A DNA stretch of 21,962 bases, from positions 1-21,962 of IMG/VR virus record IMGVR_UViG_3300031963_001021. One strand, written 5' to 3'. A model generated the notes under the pieces. The model was not told where the DNA came from. It searched no databases and saw nothing but the letters and a program-made list of their open reading frames with translations. The position numbers were made by a program, and so were the translations under genes. The DNA comes from a virus. This document shows positions 13,189 to 21,576 of this stretch, one piece after another; position 1 is the first letter of the stretch, and every line of letters begins with the position of its first letter.

Positions 13189-14067
13189 CTATACGATTCC
13201 GCGGATAGCACGCTCAACGCCTTCTTCTAGGCTAATTTTTGGCGTGTAATAATCGCTCATCATTGTTGGATCACCTACGCGATAAGCCACACCTGCCGGC
13301 TTGTCGGTCAAAATCTTAAACCGCTTAGCCGCTGTCTTTTCATGTCCCAGGACTTTTAACGCTATTTGTGCCAACTCTACAAATGTTGTAGGCCGACCAG
13401 TACAAAGATTTACAGTTTGATTGCAATCATTTCTAACCATAGTGATTACAGCATCTACAATGTCATCAATATGTATGAAATCCCGGGTAGTTGTTGCCTT
13501 ACCCCAAATATTAAATGGGTTTGCGTTCATAATGGCGCGTTCAATAATTGATGGAAATGGATAATCTAAATCTTGATCCGTTCCATAACCGCTAAATGGT
13601 CTAAGTGTTAGCACCTTTGCGCCTGATTCGCGTAGGTAATTCATAAGCATTTCACCTGTTAGTTTTGACCAGCCATAGGTCATATCAGGTTTACCCATCT
13701 TGCTGAAGTTAATATCTTTTTCTTTTAACTTACGCTTTTTGCTTAGGGTTTGTAGTTCAATTGGATAAGCGGCTGAGGATGAGAAGTAAACAAGATAGGG
13801 TTGTTTAGTTCTCACTGCCCATGATGCAAATTCGGCATCAATCGCCAAATCAACCGCTAATGCTAGAGGTTCATTTTCTATCAACATACGGCCACCAACC
13901 ACAGCGGCAAGATGTATTACTAAATCATATTGTTTTTTTTCTAACTGAAAAAACTTGCGGCAATCAACACCGTTTTTCAAATCAACCAAAGTTAAATTAG
14001 CGTGAGGTAACGCACGCCTAAATGCTTTACCAACAAAGCCATGTGATCCAGTTATTAATATGTTCAT
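13189..14067 (-). CDS. NAD-dependent sugar epimerase/dehydratase (extended SDR)
   Basis: 292 residues. The Rossmann nucleotide-binding motif TGSHGFVG is at 6-13, with LVIHLAAVVGG after it. VYFSSSAAYP holds the catalytic Ser, and YGWSKLTGE holds the Tyr-x-x-x-Lys pair. A typical C-terminal substrate-binding part has RDFIHIDDIVDAV and VNLCTGRPTTFVELA. It would make a nucleotide sugar; GDP-fucose synthase-like and UDP-hexose 4-epimerase-like enzymes share this pattern and I cannot choose. It overlaps the glycosyltransferase gene by an ATGA junction, so the two probably work together. Confidence 0.88.
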   Translation of the reverse strand: MNILITGSHGFVGKAFRRALPHANLTLVDLKNGVDCRKFFQLEKKQYDLVIHLAAVVGGRMLIENEPLALAVDLAIDAEFASWAVRTKQPYLVYFSSSAAYPIELQTLSKKRKLKEKDINFSKMGKPDMTYGWSKLTGEMLMNYLRESGAKVLTLRPFSGYGTDQDLDYPFPSIIERAIMNANPFNIWGKATTTRDFIHIDDIVDAVITMVRNDCNQTVNLCTGRPTTFVELAQIALKVLGHEKTAAKRFKILTDKPAGVAYRVGDPTMMSDYYTPKISLEEGVERAIRGIV

Positions 14068-14747
14068 CTATATTTTCTTACTAACTCAGCATATTCCGGG
14101 CTAGTAAAATATCTTTGTAGTGTTAATAAATCTTGTTCATACCATTTGGGTTGGTTTACCCTGGCATATCCTTCATCCATTTCAGCCTTACCTGCGGCTG
14201 GATGTAAATGTTCAATAATTACATCAGGTAAATATTTTAAATATTCTAAATCTAATCCAAGTTGCTTTACAAAATTGTCAAAAAATAAATGTACGCATCC
14301 AGGAAATGTCATGCCGCGTAACTCATTTACTAAATCGCGGGTCATGCCAAAGGCTGTTGGCAAATTAGCACCTTGCAATAAATCATCACCATAAACTATC
14401 CCGGTGTTTTGACCTAACGCCTGAATAAAGGCTTTATCCCAATTTTTTGTTCTAGGAAGGTGATCATCACCCATGAAAACAAAATAATCATATAAAGGAA
14501 ATTTAGTAATATCCAACAAATAAACTGCACCGGTATTAAGAGATTTAGCACAACCACCTGTTTTATTGTCGGCAGGTAATTTTTTATAGTTTTCACTTTT
14601 TGCGTACTCATTCCATTTTGGATCATCATTATCTATAACAATATATAAATCAGCCTCTGTATTTGTATCTTTAAAAGCCTGTGCCAATCTTTCGGCATTT
14701 TCAGGCCTACCCCTACTGGGTACAACCACGCACATCTTCATGGCCAT
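14064..14747 (-). CDS. Glycosyltransferase, GT-A fold (GT2-like)
   Basis: 227 residues. It begins MKMCVVVPSRGRPENAERLA, the first strand and loop of the fold, then DLYIVIDNDDPKW. YFVFMGDDHLPRTKNWD holds the Asp-rich metal motif and GIVYGDDLLQGANLP follows. This matches glycosyltransferases common in phages of actinobacteria. With the coupled epimerase gene it may glycosylate virion proteins or alter the host envelope. The first ATG at 14747 and the third-codon ATG are both possible starts. Confidence 0.87.
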   Translation of the reverse strand: MAMKMCVVVPSRGRPENAERLAQAFKDTNTEADLYIVIDNDDPKWNEYAKSENYKKLPADNKTGGCAKSLNTGAVYLLDITKFPLYDYFVFMGDDHLPRTKNWDKAFIQALGQNTGIVYGDDLLQGANLPTAFGMTRDLVNELRGMTFPGCVHLFFDNFVKQLGLDLEYLKYLPDVIIEHLHPAAGKAEMDEGYARVNQPKWYEQDLLTLQRYFTSPEYAELVRKYR

Positions 14748-14768
14748 AGGGTAGGGGATCGGGCTGAC

Positions 14769-14972
14769 TTACTTCTTAGATATAAGGATTTGGTACAGCG
14801 TGTCTAACTTTTCCTCTATGCGTGCAACCCTGCCTTCAAGATTATGGCGGCCATTATTATCCGGTTTTAATTCAGATAGATAATGCTTAGTCAGCCAGCG
14901 TACAGATGCTACTAAAGCACCTATTATTGTGACCGTTGAAACGGCTAAAGCCGCCCAATCGTTTAGGCTCAT
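14769..14972 (-). CDS. Small membrane protein in the lysis region
   Basis: 67 residues. Residues 6-26 (WAALAVSTVTIIGALVASVRW) form one transmembrane helix. A coiled-coil-like C-terminal part (LEGRVARIEEKLDTLYQILI) follows. The ATG overlaps the holin stop (ATGA). Such helix plus coiled coil proteins next to holins are common in actinophages and may be a second holin-like or lysis-control protein. The exact role is not known. Confidence 0.75.
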   Translation of the reverse strand: MSLNDWAALAVSTVTIIGALVASVRWLTKHYLSELKPDNNGRHNLEGRVARIEEKLDTLYQILISKK

Positions 14973-15163
14973 TTGCTATTAATTCCAAATGACTTGTCTT
15001 TTGGATCAAAATACCTGGCTAAAGGCGCAACTAAAGCACCAGCCAAAATTGATAACTCAGGCTTAACATCTGCAATCAAAGCCAGTGCAGTTGTTACAGT
15101 AGCAGCGGCAACGCTTCTTAAATATGACTTAATGATCTCTTTTTGTTTTGTAGTCAATTTCAT
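14969..15163 (-). CDS. Holin
   Basis: 64 residues. It starts with a basic amphipathic stretch (KLTTKQKEIIKSYLRS). Two weakly hydrophobic segments follow: VAAATVTTALALIADV and LSILAGALVAPLARYF, then a charged end (DPKDKSFGINSK). Size, two helices and position directly behind the endolysin gene (ATGA overlap) fit a holin, which opens the membrane for endolysin. The sequence resembles small actinophage holins. Confidence 0.75.
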   Translation of the reverse strand: MKLTTKQKEIIKSYLRSVAAATVTTALALIADVKPELSILAGALVAPLARYFDPKDKSFGINSK

Positions 15164-15633
15164 TCTAAACCTAACTCCTTTATTTTTAATTTAACTTGAT
15201 TACGGTTTAACGCAATTTCAAAGTGCATGTCATCTTTACGCTTTTTGTAGTTGCCGCCCCAGGCTAAACCGTATTTAGTTATGAGTAGGTTAATTGTATT
15301 ACGCTGATCCTTGTTAAATGTATTTGACTTGCCTAAAGGATGTTTAATTGCATTTAGATCAATTGCAGTGCCGGATGAATGATTGCTTAAAACTCTATCT
15401 GATCCCCGGGTCATGCGAAAGGCATAACCCCAATCATCCAATTTGCCCTGGTCAATAGGTTCAACTAATTCATGAAATTCTTTGCAAAAGTTAATTAACA
15501 ACGGTGCTACCGCTTTTGCACAGGCCAATTTGATGGTTGTACCTGGCACGGTAAAAGATTGGATTCCAATAGCGGCGCGATCCTCACTAGCCGGCCAACC
15601 ATTCGGGCTAGTGAGTTCTCTAATAATTGCCAT
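15160..15633 (-). CDS. Endolysin, M15 (VanY-like) peptidase
   Basis: 157 residues. The zinc-peptidase M15 motifs are all there: SNHSSGTAIDLN (first His and the Asp six residues later), GLAWGGNY (Trp-Gly-Gly) and DMHFEI (second His and Glu). The N-terminal part looks like a short substrate-binding region. It is expected to cut peptide cross-links in peptidoglycan as a D,D- or L,D-peptidase. There is no signal peptide, so release needs the holin next door. No cell-wall-binding domain is seen. Confidence 0.9.
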   Translation of the reverse strand: MAIIRELTSPNGWPASEDRAAIGIQSFTVPGTTIKLACAKAVAPLLINFCKEFHELVEPIDQGKLDDWGYAFRMTRGSDRVLSNHSSGTAIDLNAIKHPLGKSNTFNKDQRNTINLLITKYGLAWGGNYKKRKDDMHFEIALNRNQVKLKIKELGLE

Positions 15634-15646
15634 TACCTAACATGCT

Positions 15647-15862
15647 TTATGAAAGCAATAAGCGCGCTTCTGCTTCGGTAATGCCCAACTTTTTTAACAA
15701 ATCGGCTTTTGCTTTTGCTTGTATTGCTTGTTGTTCTTCGGCTGCAATACGATCTTGTTCGGCTTTTGCTTTAGCCGCTTCAAGATCAGCAATTTCTTCT
15801 GCCGTTAATTCAACAATACTGGTTTCACCTGTTGAACAATCTACGATTACTTTAGTTGGCAT
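15647..15862 (-). CDS. Coiled-coil peptide ending the tail-tip cluster
   Basis: 71 residues from the ATG at 15862, which has AAAGGAG seven bases upstream. It opens VIVDCSTGETSIVELTAEEI and then becomes an Ala/Glu-rich coiled coil (AKAKAEQDRIAAEEQQAI), ending LGITEAEARLLL. This pattern recurs in short phage proteins beside tail-fibre genes. It could be a fibre chaperone or part of the tail tip. The Shine-Dalgarno lies between the preceding gene's stop and this ATG. Confidence 0.75.
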   Translation of the reverse strand: MPTKVIVDCSTGETSIVELTAEEIADLEAAKAKAEQDRIAAEEQQAIQAKAKADLLKKLGITEAEARLLLS

Positions 15863-15875
15863 TTCTTCTCCTTTG

Positions 15876-16403
15876 TTAAGCGTTTGATATTCCGTATAAA
15901 TAAAATGATGAGCCTGATGCAAGTGATGCGGTTAAGTAGGGAGTTAAAGTTATAGCAGAAATTGCAGTTGTATCACGATACAACGCTGCCATTGCTAGAA
16001 CATCTGCATCAGTAGCACTATTATTTTCCCATCTATTATTAATAGATATAGGTTTATTTTGAGATACAGTATAAGATGGAATATAGATTTCAATGCTTGA
16101 AAAAGTATTGCTGGTTGAACTAGAAGCAGGAAATTTTACTTGGAAAAAAATGGATTGGTTTGAATCTCTACCTGAGTTAGCACTCATTGAAGGCGTATTC
16201 AAAAAAGTATCAGAATACTTAGTTCCAGTTGAAGGAGAATCAGAATTAAAATTAACCTGCAATAAATCGTTTCCGCCAGCGTGAGTGCTTCTAACAGAAC
16301 ACCTCAACACCAAATCCGTATATGTAGCAGGTATTGCCGAGAAGGTAACAGATGCCGCACTTGATGATAAAACATTTGAACTGATTAAAGTATAGGTTGC
16401 CAT
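15876..16403 (-). CDS. Adhesin-like tail protein, paralogue 3 of 3
   Basis: 175 residues. It begins MATYTLISSNVLSSSAASVT and shows the family's FSAIPATYTDLVLRCSVRS, then NFNSDSPSTGTKYSD and a C-terminal TPYLTASLASGSSFYLYGI. It is the most diverged of three neighbouring genes that share the same beta-sandwich plan. Position after the tail-tip gene and the low-complexity Ser/Thr content suit a receptor-binding or baseplate protein. The gene ends just before the coiled-coil peptide. Function inferred. Confidence 0.7.
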   Translation of the reverse strand: MATYTLISSNVLSSSAASVTFSAIPATYTDLVLRCSVRSTHAGGNDLLQVNFNSDSPSTGTKYSDTFLNTPSMSANSGRDSNQSIFFQVKFPASSSTSNTFSSIEIYIPSYTVSQNKPISINNRWENNSATDADVLAMAALYRDTTAISAITLTPYLTASLASGSSFYLYGISNA

Positions 16404-16405
16404 AG

Positions 16406-16915
16406 TTACGCCTTTAGTATTCCGTAGAGTGTTGCGGTTGTGCCTGTGTTAAAAGTGGCTGCGGTTAAAGTTCCAATAGCAACGGTTGTAATTGCGCTCG
16501 TAGAACGCCATAAACCAACAGTTCTAGTAAGAGTTCCTGAACCATTGTAATCGCTTGAGTTTTCACTTAATAGAGTTTTATTAGTAGAACCAGCATAGGA
16601 AAATATATCTATTGTTAATAATTGTGGAATTGTTGTTGATGAACCAATGTCAACATTATCACAAAGAATTAAAGAACTTTGGCTAGTTAATCTACTTGAA
16701 TTGGCGGCTGACCCAGTTCCCCTCAATCTAGTTATACTATAATTAGTTCCAGTATCAGAATTAAATCTAACCCTTGCGTCCTCGCCGCTAATAGAAGTTG
16801 TATAGGTCATAACTATTCTTAAGTCTGTATATGTTGATGGAATAGAACTAAAAGTTATTGTGGCATTAGCACTACCCAAAGTAGTTGATGCAATTTTCTC
16901 GTATGTGGTTGCCAT
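16406..16915 (-). CDS. Adhesin-like tail protein, paralogue 2 of 3
   Basis: 169 residues from the ATG at 16915, which has AAAGGA four bases upstream; the frame is open farther up but overlaps the previous gene. The pattern is MATTYEKIASTTLGSANATI, TFSSIPSTYTDLRIVM, VRFNSDTGTNYSI, DIFSYAGSTNKT, then GLWRSTSAITTVAI and GTTATLYGIL. The same ordered blocks occur in both neighbours. Two bases separate this stop from the next gene's ATG. Probably a trimeric or ring-forming receptor-binding or baseplate protein. Confidence 0.75.
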   Translation of the reverse strand: MATTYEKIASTTLGSANATITFSSIPSTYTDLRIVMTYTTSISGEDARVRFNSDTGTNYSITRLRGTGSAANSSRLTSQSSLILCDNVDIGSSTTIPQLLTIDIFSYAGSTNKTLLSENSSDYNGSGTLTRTVGLWRSTSAITTVAIGTLTAATFNTGTTATLYGILKA

Positions 16916-16916
16916 A

Positions 16917-17498
16917 TTATCCTTTGATTCCGTAGAGGGCGAAGGTTGTTCCTGTAGAAAACCCACCACCTGCTTGATCTTCAAATGTAATAGATGTAAT
17001 TGCGGATGTTGACATCCATACAGAGGAGTTAAGATATATGCGACCACTGCCATTCAAGTCAGCACCTGAAATTGATCTAACAGTCTTATACTTAGATGTA
17101 GAAGCGTAATCGTGAATATCCATAATTGTTGTTGCATATACAGATGCGGTTGCGCCTGAGTCCACCATAGCCCATCCAAGAAATGATGTGCCACCACTTC
17201 CAGTTGCCGTAAATCCTTCAGCACTAGCGGCAGAACCATCACCATATAATCTATGTACTGGGTAAGAATTGCTAGTATCAGAATTAAATGTAAACCATAA
17301 AGATCTTGCAGAACTGCCTGCACTATAAAGGTTTCTACCTAATATTCTAATTTGTAAATGGCTATAGGTAGCAGGTATAGAACTAAATGTTATTGTGCCG
17401 CTTGAACCTGTGCCAGTAGCACTAGCAATAGATTCATAAGCAGTGCCGCCGCCAGCCGCCGCACCGCCACTATCTAATATCCCAAGTATTAAAGACAT
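16917..17498 (-). CDS. Adhesin-like tail protein, paralogue 1 of 3
   Basis: 193 residues from the ATG at 17498, which overlaps the preceding TAA (TAATG). The first 15 residues are extra, Gly/Ala-rich (DSGGAAAGGGTAYESIAS). Then come TFSSIPATYSHLQIRILG, WFTFNSDTSNSYPVHRLYG, DIHDYASTSKYKT, VWMSTSAITSI and GTTFALYGIKG. It is the first and longest of the triplet. The Gly-rich head may link it to the tail tip. Function inferred from position and repeat plan. Confidence 0.75.
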   Translation of the reverse strand: MSLILGILDSGGAAAGGGTAYESIASATGTGSSGTITFSSIPATYSHLQIRILGRNLYSAGSSARSLWFTFNSDTSNSYPVHRLYGDGSAASAEGFTATGSGGTSFLGWAMVDSGATASVYATTIMDIHDYASTSKYKTVRSISGADLNGSGRIYLNSSVWMSTSAITSITFEDQAGGGFSTGTTFALYGIKG

Positions 17499-17878
17499 TA
17501 GGCAATGCCACCGACAATATACCAACTATCGGTACTGACTTTAATCAAACTTGCTGCCTTTATAGTGCTAGTAATAACCGGATTTGTTGATACTGCGCCG
17601 CTTGATGCAATTGTTACACCTGCGCCTTGAACAATGGATACAGTGCCGCCTGAAGCAATTTTAATCACATTAACAACGCTACCAGTAGTCATGGCCACAC
17701 TTGAATAAGGTGGGATTGTAATAGTTGTTGTACCTGTATTTGAATAGGTGATAAGTTTGTTATCTGCATCAGCCAAAACTAATGTATCTGATGTGCTGGT
17801 AACTGCCCTAACTGTTAGGTTAGCGATACTGTTCATTTGTGCCGCTGTTAGTACCTGACCAACTGAAAAGGTTGCCAT
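17498..17878 (-). CDS. Tail-fibre or baseplate protein, beta-rich
   Basis: 126 residues. It starts MATFSVGQVLTAAQMNSIAN, a frequent opening of tail-fibre and baseplate proteins. It continues with LADADNKLITYSNTGTTTIT, VNVIKIASGGTVSIVQGAGV and LIKVSTDSWYIVGGI, the alternating-strand pattern of phage fibre or spike proteins. TAGGAG is a good ribosome site. It sits between the tail-tip protein and the three paralogues. It may be the fibre stem on which the adhesins dock. Confidence 0.75.
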   Translation of the reverse strand: MATFSVGQVLTAAQMNSIANLTVRAVTSTSDTLVLADADNKLITYSNTGTTTITIPPYSSVAMTTGSVVNVIKIASGGTVSIVQGAGVTIASSGAVSTNPVITSTIKAASLIKVSTDSWYIVGGIA

Positions 17879-17888
17879 TTATGATCTC

Positions 17889-19139
17889 CTAATAGGCCAA
17901 AGAATCTTCATCTAAAATTCCATCCACATCTGATGATAGCAAAAAACCGGATGCAAAGGGTTGGGCGCAAGTAAATGTAACCAAAAAAGATTTTGGCGTT
18001 ATTTGATAGGTAAGGCCGGCAATAACGCTATCAGTAACCACATTGCCAGCCGGTAGGGTTTGAGTAACCTGGATTGGATCAAACATGTCTAAATTTAAAG
18101 CGGCTACAACCCGATCAGGATCATCCTCGCCATAGGCATCAACTGTTAATGAGTTTAACTGGATATTTACGCCTTGCTCTTTGCGTGAAGCAATGATCAT
18201 TAAAGCCTGGTTTAACGCATCTGCATCTGTTTGCATGATGCCACTTCTTACACGGCTGTGTTGGAAATAATCCTCAATACTTGCTGTGTCACTGGCTGTT
18301 TGAGCAATACCACCGGTTCTAGTTACTGTCACTTTATTAATCATTTGATAATCTGAAATATCAAATTCAACTGCCTGATAAGTAACATCACCTGATCCTG
18401 GCACATCACTAAAATTTGTTAATGTGCCACCTGATGCTGTGATGATGTCTGTGCGTGACATAAATTTTGCATATCCGCGCTCATCCATATAAAAAGCACC
18501 CAGGTCTGTGGCCTCTACAACCTGGCAGGCAGATAATAGTGATCGTGATGTGCCATCATCTGCCTGTACAGTTGTGGTTGCGGTTGTAGAAATATCTCGC
18601 ATACCACCTGGCCATTCACCGGCATCCAACAAACTTGTAATTCTGTCCGCTGTTGTTTGTCCGGCTATGCCGCCTGTAACTGATGTAATGGTGGTTAAAT
18701 TTAATAACTGAAATCCATCTACGCATGACAATGTTACATAGGCTGGATCAAATCCAGTTGGGCTTTGATAATTCCATTCCTGTACATAAAATGATCCTAA
18801 ATTGTATGAATTGCCGGCAAACTCAGCGGTAAAGCGAATCTTGCGCATAGGTTTGATCTTGCCATATAAACTGGATGAAGTATTGGCTGGATTAAATTCA
18901 CCTGTTTCATCAACAAAGATAATTCTTGCAGTGCCGCCAGTAAATGAATCTGATGATCTGTTAAATGCTCTGCGTATATAAGTTTGTGTTACATAAGGCG
19001 TAATATCTATTACATCCGCTGCGGCTGTACCTAATACAGAATAATCTAATGGTGTTGCGCTATTGTCCAAAATTAAAGCAGGATCAAATGATGCGCCATT
19101 AGAAAAATCAATTTCAACCTTCAATACTGCGGCTGGCAT
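17889..19139 (-). CDS. Minor tail (tail-tip) protein, Dit/Tal-like
   Basis: 416 residues directly after the tape measure gene, where siphophages encode distal-tail and tail-tip proteins. N-terminal part: VIDITPYVTQTYIRRAFNRS, DETGEFNP, LYGKIKPMRKIRFTA, FYVQEWNY and VTLSCVDGFQLLN. This is the usual actinophage minor-tail opening. The later half has RTGGIAQTASDTASIED and ends IAGLTYQITPKSFLVTFTCA. Most siphophages use two or more proteins here; this phage seems to make do with one. The start overlaps the tape measure stop. Confidence 0.82.
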   Translation of the reverse strand: MPAAVLKVEIDFSNGASFDPALILDNSATPLDYSVLGTAAADVIDITPYVTQTYIRRAFNRSSDSFTGGTARIIFVDETGEFNPANTSSSLYGKIKPMRKIRFTAEFAGNSYNLGSFYVQEWNYQSPTGFDPAYVTLSCVDGFQLLNLTTITSVTGGIAGQTTADRITSLLDAGEWPGGMRDISTTATTTVQADDGTSRSLLSACQVVEATDLGAFYMDERGYAKFMSRTDIITASGGTLTNFSDVPGSGDVTYQAVEFDISDYQMINKVTVTRTGGIAQTASDTASIEDYFQHSRVRSGIMQTDADALNQALMIIASRKEQGVNIQLNSLTVDAYGEDDPDRVVAALNLDMFDPIQVTQTLPAGNVVTDSVIAGLTYQITPKSFLVTFTCAQPFASGFLLSSDVDGILDEDSLAY

Positions 19140-20899
19140 TATCTACCCAAATTAGTTAATTGAGTTACTGCACCTGCTCGGTTTAGGTTATACAAAGCAT
19201 CCTGGATTACTGATTGTAATTCGCCTTCTGAGATTACTGATCCGGCTACATTTACATTTACAGTAGTGCCAAAACCGCCCATGCGATCTAATGGCACTAC
19301 CGCTTCTGCGCCCGCTTCACCAATCATTGCAATGGTTGGCTGATTTACAATACCACCATCTGCCATTCTCGGTAGATTGCCAAAATCCATATAAGACATT
19401 TTGGTTGGTGTAATACCTTCTGCATAGGCAGGTTTACCAGTACCAATTGGCACGGTGTAATCAATATTGCCCAAAATTTTAGGTGCTACACCGGTTTGAC
19501 CACCCAAAGGTATAGAAGCAATCTGTTGTAACAATGCCAACATCTTACGCAATTCTTCATTTGCGGCAAAAAGTTTTTGTAAATAAAGCACTACCTCAGT
19601 TGTGCTAATACCCCACTTTTTAGCCAACATATCAATTTCTTCTGTTGAAATAACGCCATCTTCAATTACCTTTAATACATCAGCATATCTTTCGGCTTCA
19701 TTTACGGCGGCGGCTGTGCCATCTGCCAACTTCTGCAAAATCTTAACTCTGATTTCATCCTCAGCATTTAATTTGCGGCTTAAAGCGGCTTGTAGATTAA
19801 TGCGATCAATATCAAATATTGCTTGTAATTCTGATCTCTTTTTATCTAATAATTGTTGCGCTACCTTTTCTTTAGTTGTTAATTTTTCGGTAGCCAAAAT
19901 TTTCTTTTGAATATTAGCAATCATCTCATCAAAGGTAAGAATTTTCTTAGTGGTTTGAACTCTATCTTCTCTTTGATTTGCGCTAATTTTTTCTAGGCTA
20001 ATTGCTTTAATGCCAGCATTTTCTATTTTTTGTAAAGTTCCGTATTCGCCAACAAATCCTTCTATTGCAACTTTGGCTAATTCGCCAAAAATGCCTAAAC
20101 CTTCTTTTTTTGTAACGGCAGCAACACCTATTAATATATTGCTAAATTGATTGGCAGTTTTTTCAAGATCAGTTCCTAAATTTTGAATTAAAGGCCGACC
20201 TTCCGAAATAATTGCATAAGCAGTTAGCATGCCCTGGCCTAATGTTTCAGTGGCTTCTCCTGCACTAATTCTAAATGCTTTAATTTGTCCATCTAAAGTT
20301 AATGTGGCTGCTTCGGCTGATCCAGTATATTTTTGTAAGGTTTGCATTGTTTTTGCAAAGCCCATTGTTTTGGCTTCTGCGGCAGTAAAGCCTACGCCTA
20401 ATGCACCGATAGATTTATAGTTGCCAATAGCGGCTTTAGTAATGGCATCTAATGTTGTGCTTAAATCTTTACCTGTACCTGCACTAACATCTAAAGCCAG
20501 GCGTAATAAACCCTGTGATGCTTCCAAATCACCTGTTTGTGCTATCAATTGCTGCAATGCTGGAATTAATTGATTTTCACTCACATTTGTAGCAGATTGC
20601 AAACCTTCTATAAAAGCACCAACCTCTGATGCCATGCCACCGCGACCTATGCTATTCAAAGTCAATTTTAATGATTTATCTAATTGTTCTTGCGCCAAAG
20701 CCGCTGATAATGATCTTTTGGCTAGTAATGCCATACTTGCCGCTGTAGCAATACCGCCAGCAGCCAAACCTGCACGCAATCTAAATGCTGATGATGCTAC
20801 AAACTTATCAAAACCTTTTAACTCTTTTGTGGCACGCTCTAAACCTTTTTTATCAAACTTGGTAAGAAAGTTAATTGCAACATATTGACTCAGTGCCAT
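19139..20899 (-). CDS. Tape measure protein
   Basis: 586 residues, the longest gene, in the standard place after the chaperone and gp10-like genes. It begins VAINFLTKFDKKGLERATKE, the usual first helix. Long Ala/Lys/Glu-rich helices follow, with hydrophobic stretches near the start (AGGIATAASMALLAKRS). The C-terminal part has NQPTIAMIGEAGAEAVVPLD, a widely conserved tape-measure motif. At the usual 1.5 angstrom per residue this predicts a tail of roughly 90 nm, short but normal for a small phage. No lysozyme or peptidase domain is seen. Confidence 0.92.
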   Translation of the reverse strand: MALSQYVAINFLTKFDKKGLERATKELKGFDKFVASSAFRLRAGLAAGGIATAASMALLAKRSLSAALAQEQLDKSLKLTLNSIGRGGMASEVGAFIEGLQSATNVSENQLIPALQQLIAQTGDLEASQGLLRLALDVSAGTGKDLSTTLDAITKAAIGNYKSIGALGVGFTAAEAKTMGFAKTMQTLQKYTGSAEAATLTLDGQIKAFRISAGEATETLGQGMLTAYAIISEGRPLIQNLGTDLEKTANQFSNILIGVAAVTKKEGLGIFGELAKVAIEGFVGEYGTLQKIENAGIKAISLEKISANQREDRVQTTKKILTFDEMIANIQKKILATEKLTTKEKVAQQLLDKKRSELQAIFDIDRINLQAALSRKLNAEDEIRVKILQKLADGTAAAVNEAERYADVLKVIEDGVISTEEIDMLAKKWGISTTEVVLYLQKLFAANEELRKMLALLQQIASIPLGGQTGVAPKILGNIDYTVPIGTGKPAYAEGITPTKMSYMDFGNLPRMADGGIVNQPTIAMIGEAGAEAVVPLDRMGGFGTTVNVNVAGSVISEGELQSVIQDALYNLNRAGAVTQLTNLGR

Positions 20900-20901
20900 A
20901 A

Positions 20902-21576
20902 TTAACCTCTAAATTCTTTGCCTAGATATTTTTTAAGTACGCCGTATAGATTATCATTTACTTGGCCACCTAATTGTTGTGATGCCCTATAAATCAATCT
21001 TTTTTCTTTGTAAGCACCACTGTTAGCAGTGCCTTGCAATTTGCCAATAAATGATTCACTCGCATTTTGGTTACGGCTAACACGCCTAGTTCTACTTCTT
21101 GATTTAGATGAACCAAAACCTGCCAACTCATAAATTATACCTGGTACAGATTTATTTATTACGGCTATTGCGGTTACACCAAATGTAACGCCTTTAATTC
21201 TTTGTACTTTACTTTTAGCCGTGCTTACTCTTATGCCGCGTATAACTTCTGTTTGTGACCATTTCCAACGGCTTCTTTGATTCTCGCCAATTGTTCTACC
21301 TCGGTGAACATTGTCATTAGCCCAACCCCATTGTGGTGGGTAATTTGGTTCAACATCACGCCATCCCGGAAACGGTGAATGTGGTACAAAACTTTGTGCT
21401 AATTTGGCAACAGGCTTAACAGCCTTGCTTAATTCCCTTCTAAATTCTTTTTGTAAATCAGGATCTACCTTTTTCATTTTTTCAAGAAGTTCAGTTAAAT
21501 TTTCAACATAGATTGATGGCACTACTGCCAATGATCTAGTACGGCCAGGAAGTTCCGCATATCTTGGTTTAATCAT
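20902..21576 (-). CDS. HK97 gp10-like virion protein
   Basis: 224 residues. The stretch DLQKEFRRELSKAVKPVAKL, then FVPHSPFPGW, resembles the HK97 gp10-like tail-completion family, followed by a basic Arg/Ser-rich part (SKSRSRTRRVSRNQN). In most phages such a gene lies between connector and tail terminator. Here it is between the tail chaperone and the tape measure, and it is larger than the usual 120-150 residues. The ATG overlaps the chaperone stop (TAATG). Function is assumed from the family resemblance, which is moderate. Confidence 0.6.
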   Translation of the reverse strand: MIKPRYAELPGRTRSLAVVPSIYVENLTELLEKMKKVDPDLQKEFRRELSKAVKPVAKLAQSFVPHSPFPGWRDVEPNYPPQWGWANDNVHRGRTIGENQRSRWKWSQTEVIRGIRVSTAKSKVQRIKGVTFGVTAIAVINKSVPGIIYELAGFGSSKSRSRTRRVSRNQNASESFIGKLQGTANSGAYKEKRLIYRASQQLGGQVNDNLYGVLKKYLGKEFRG

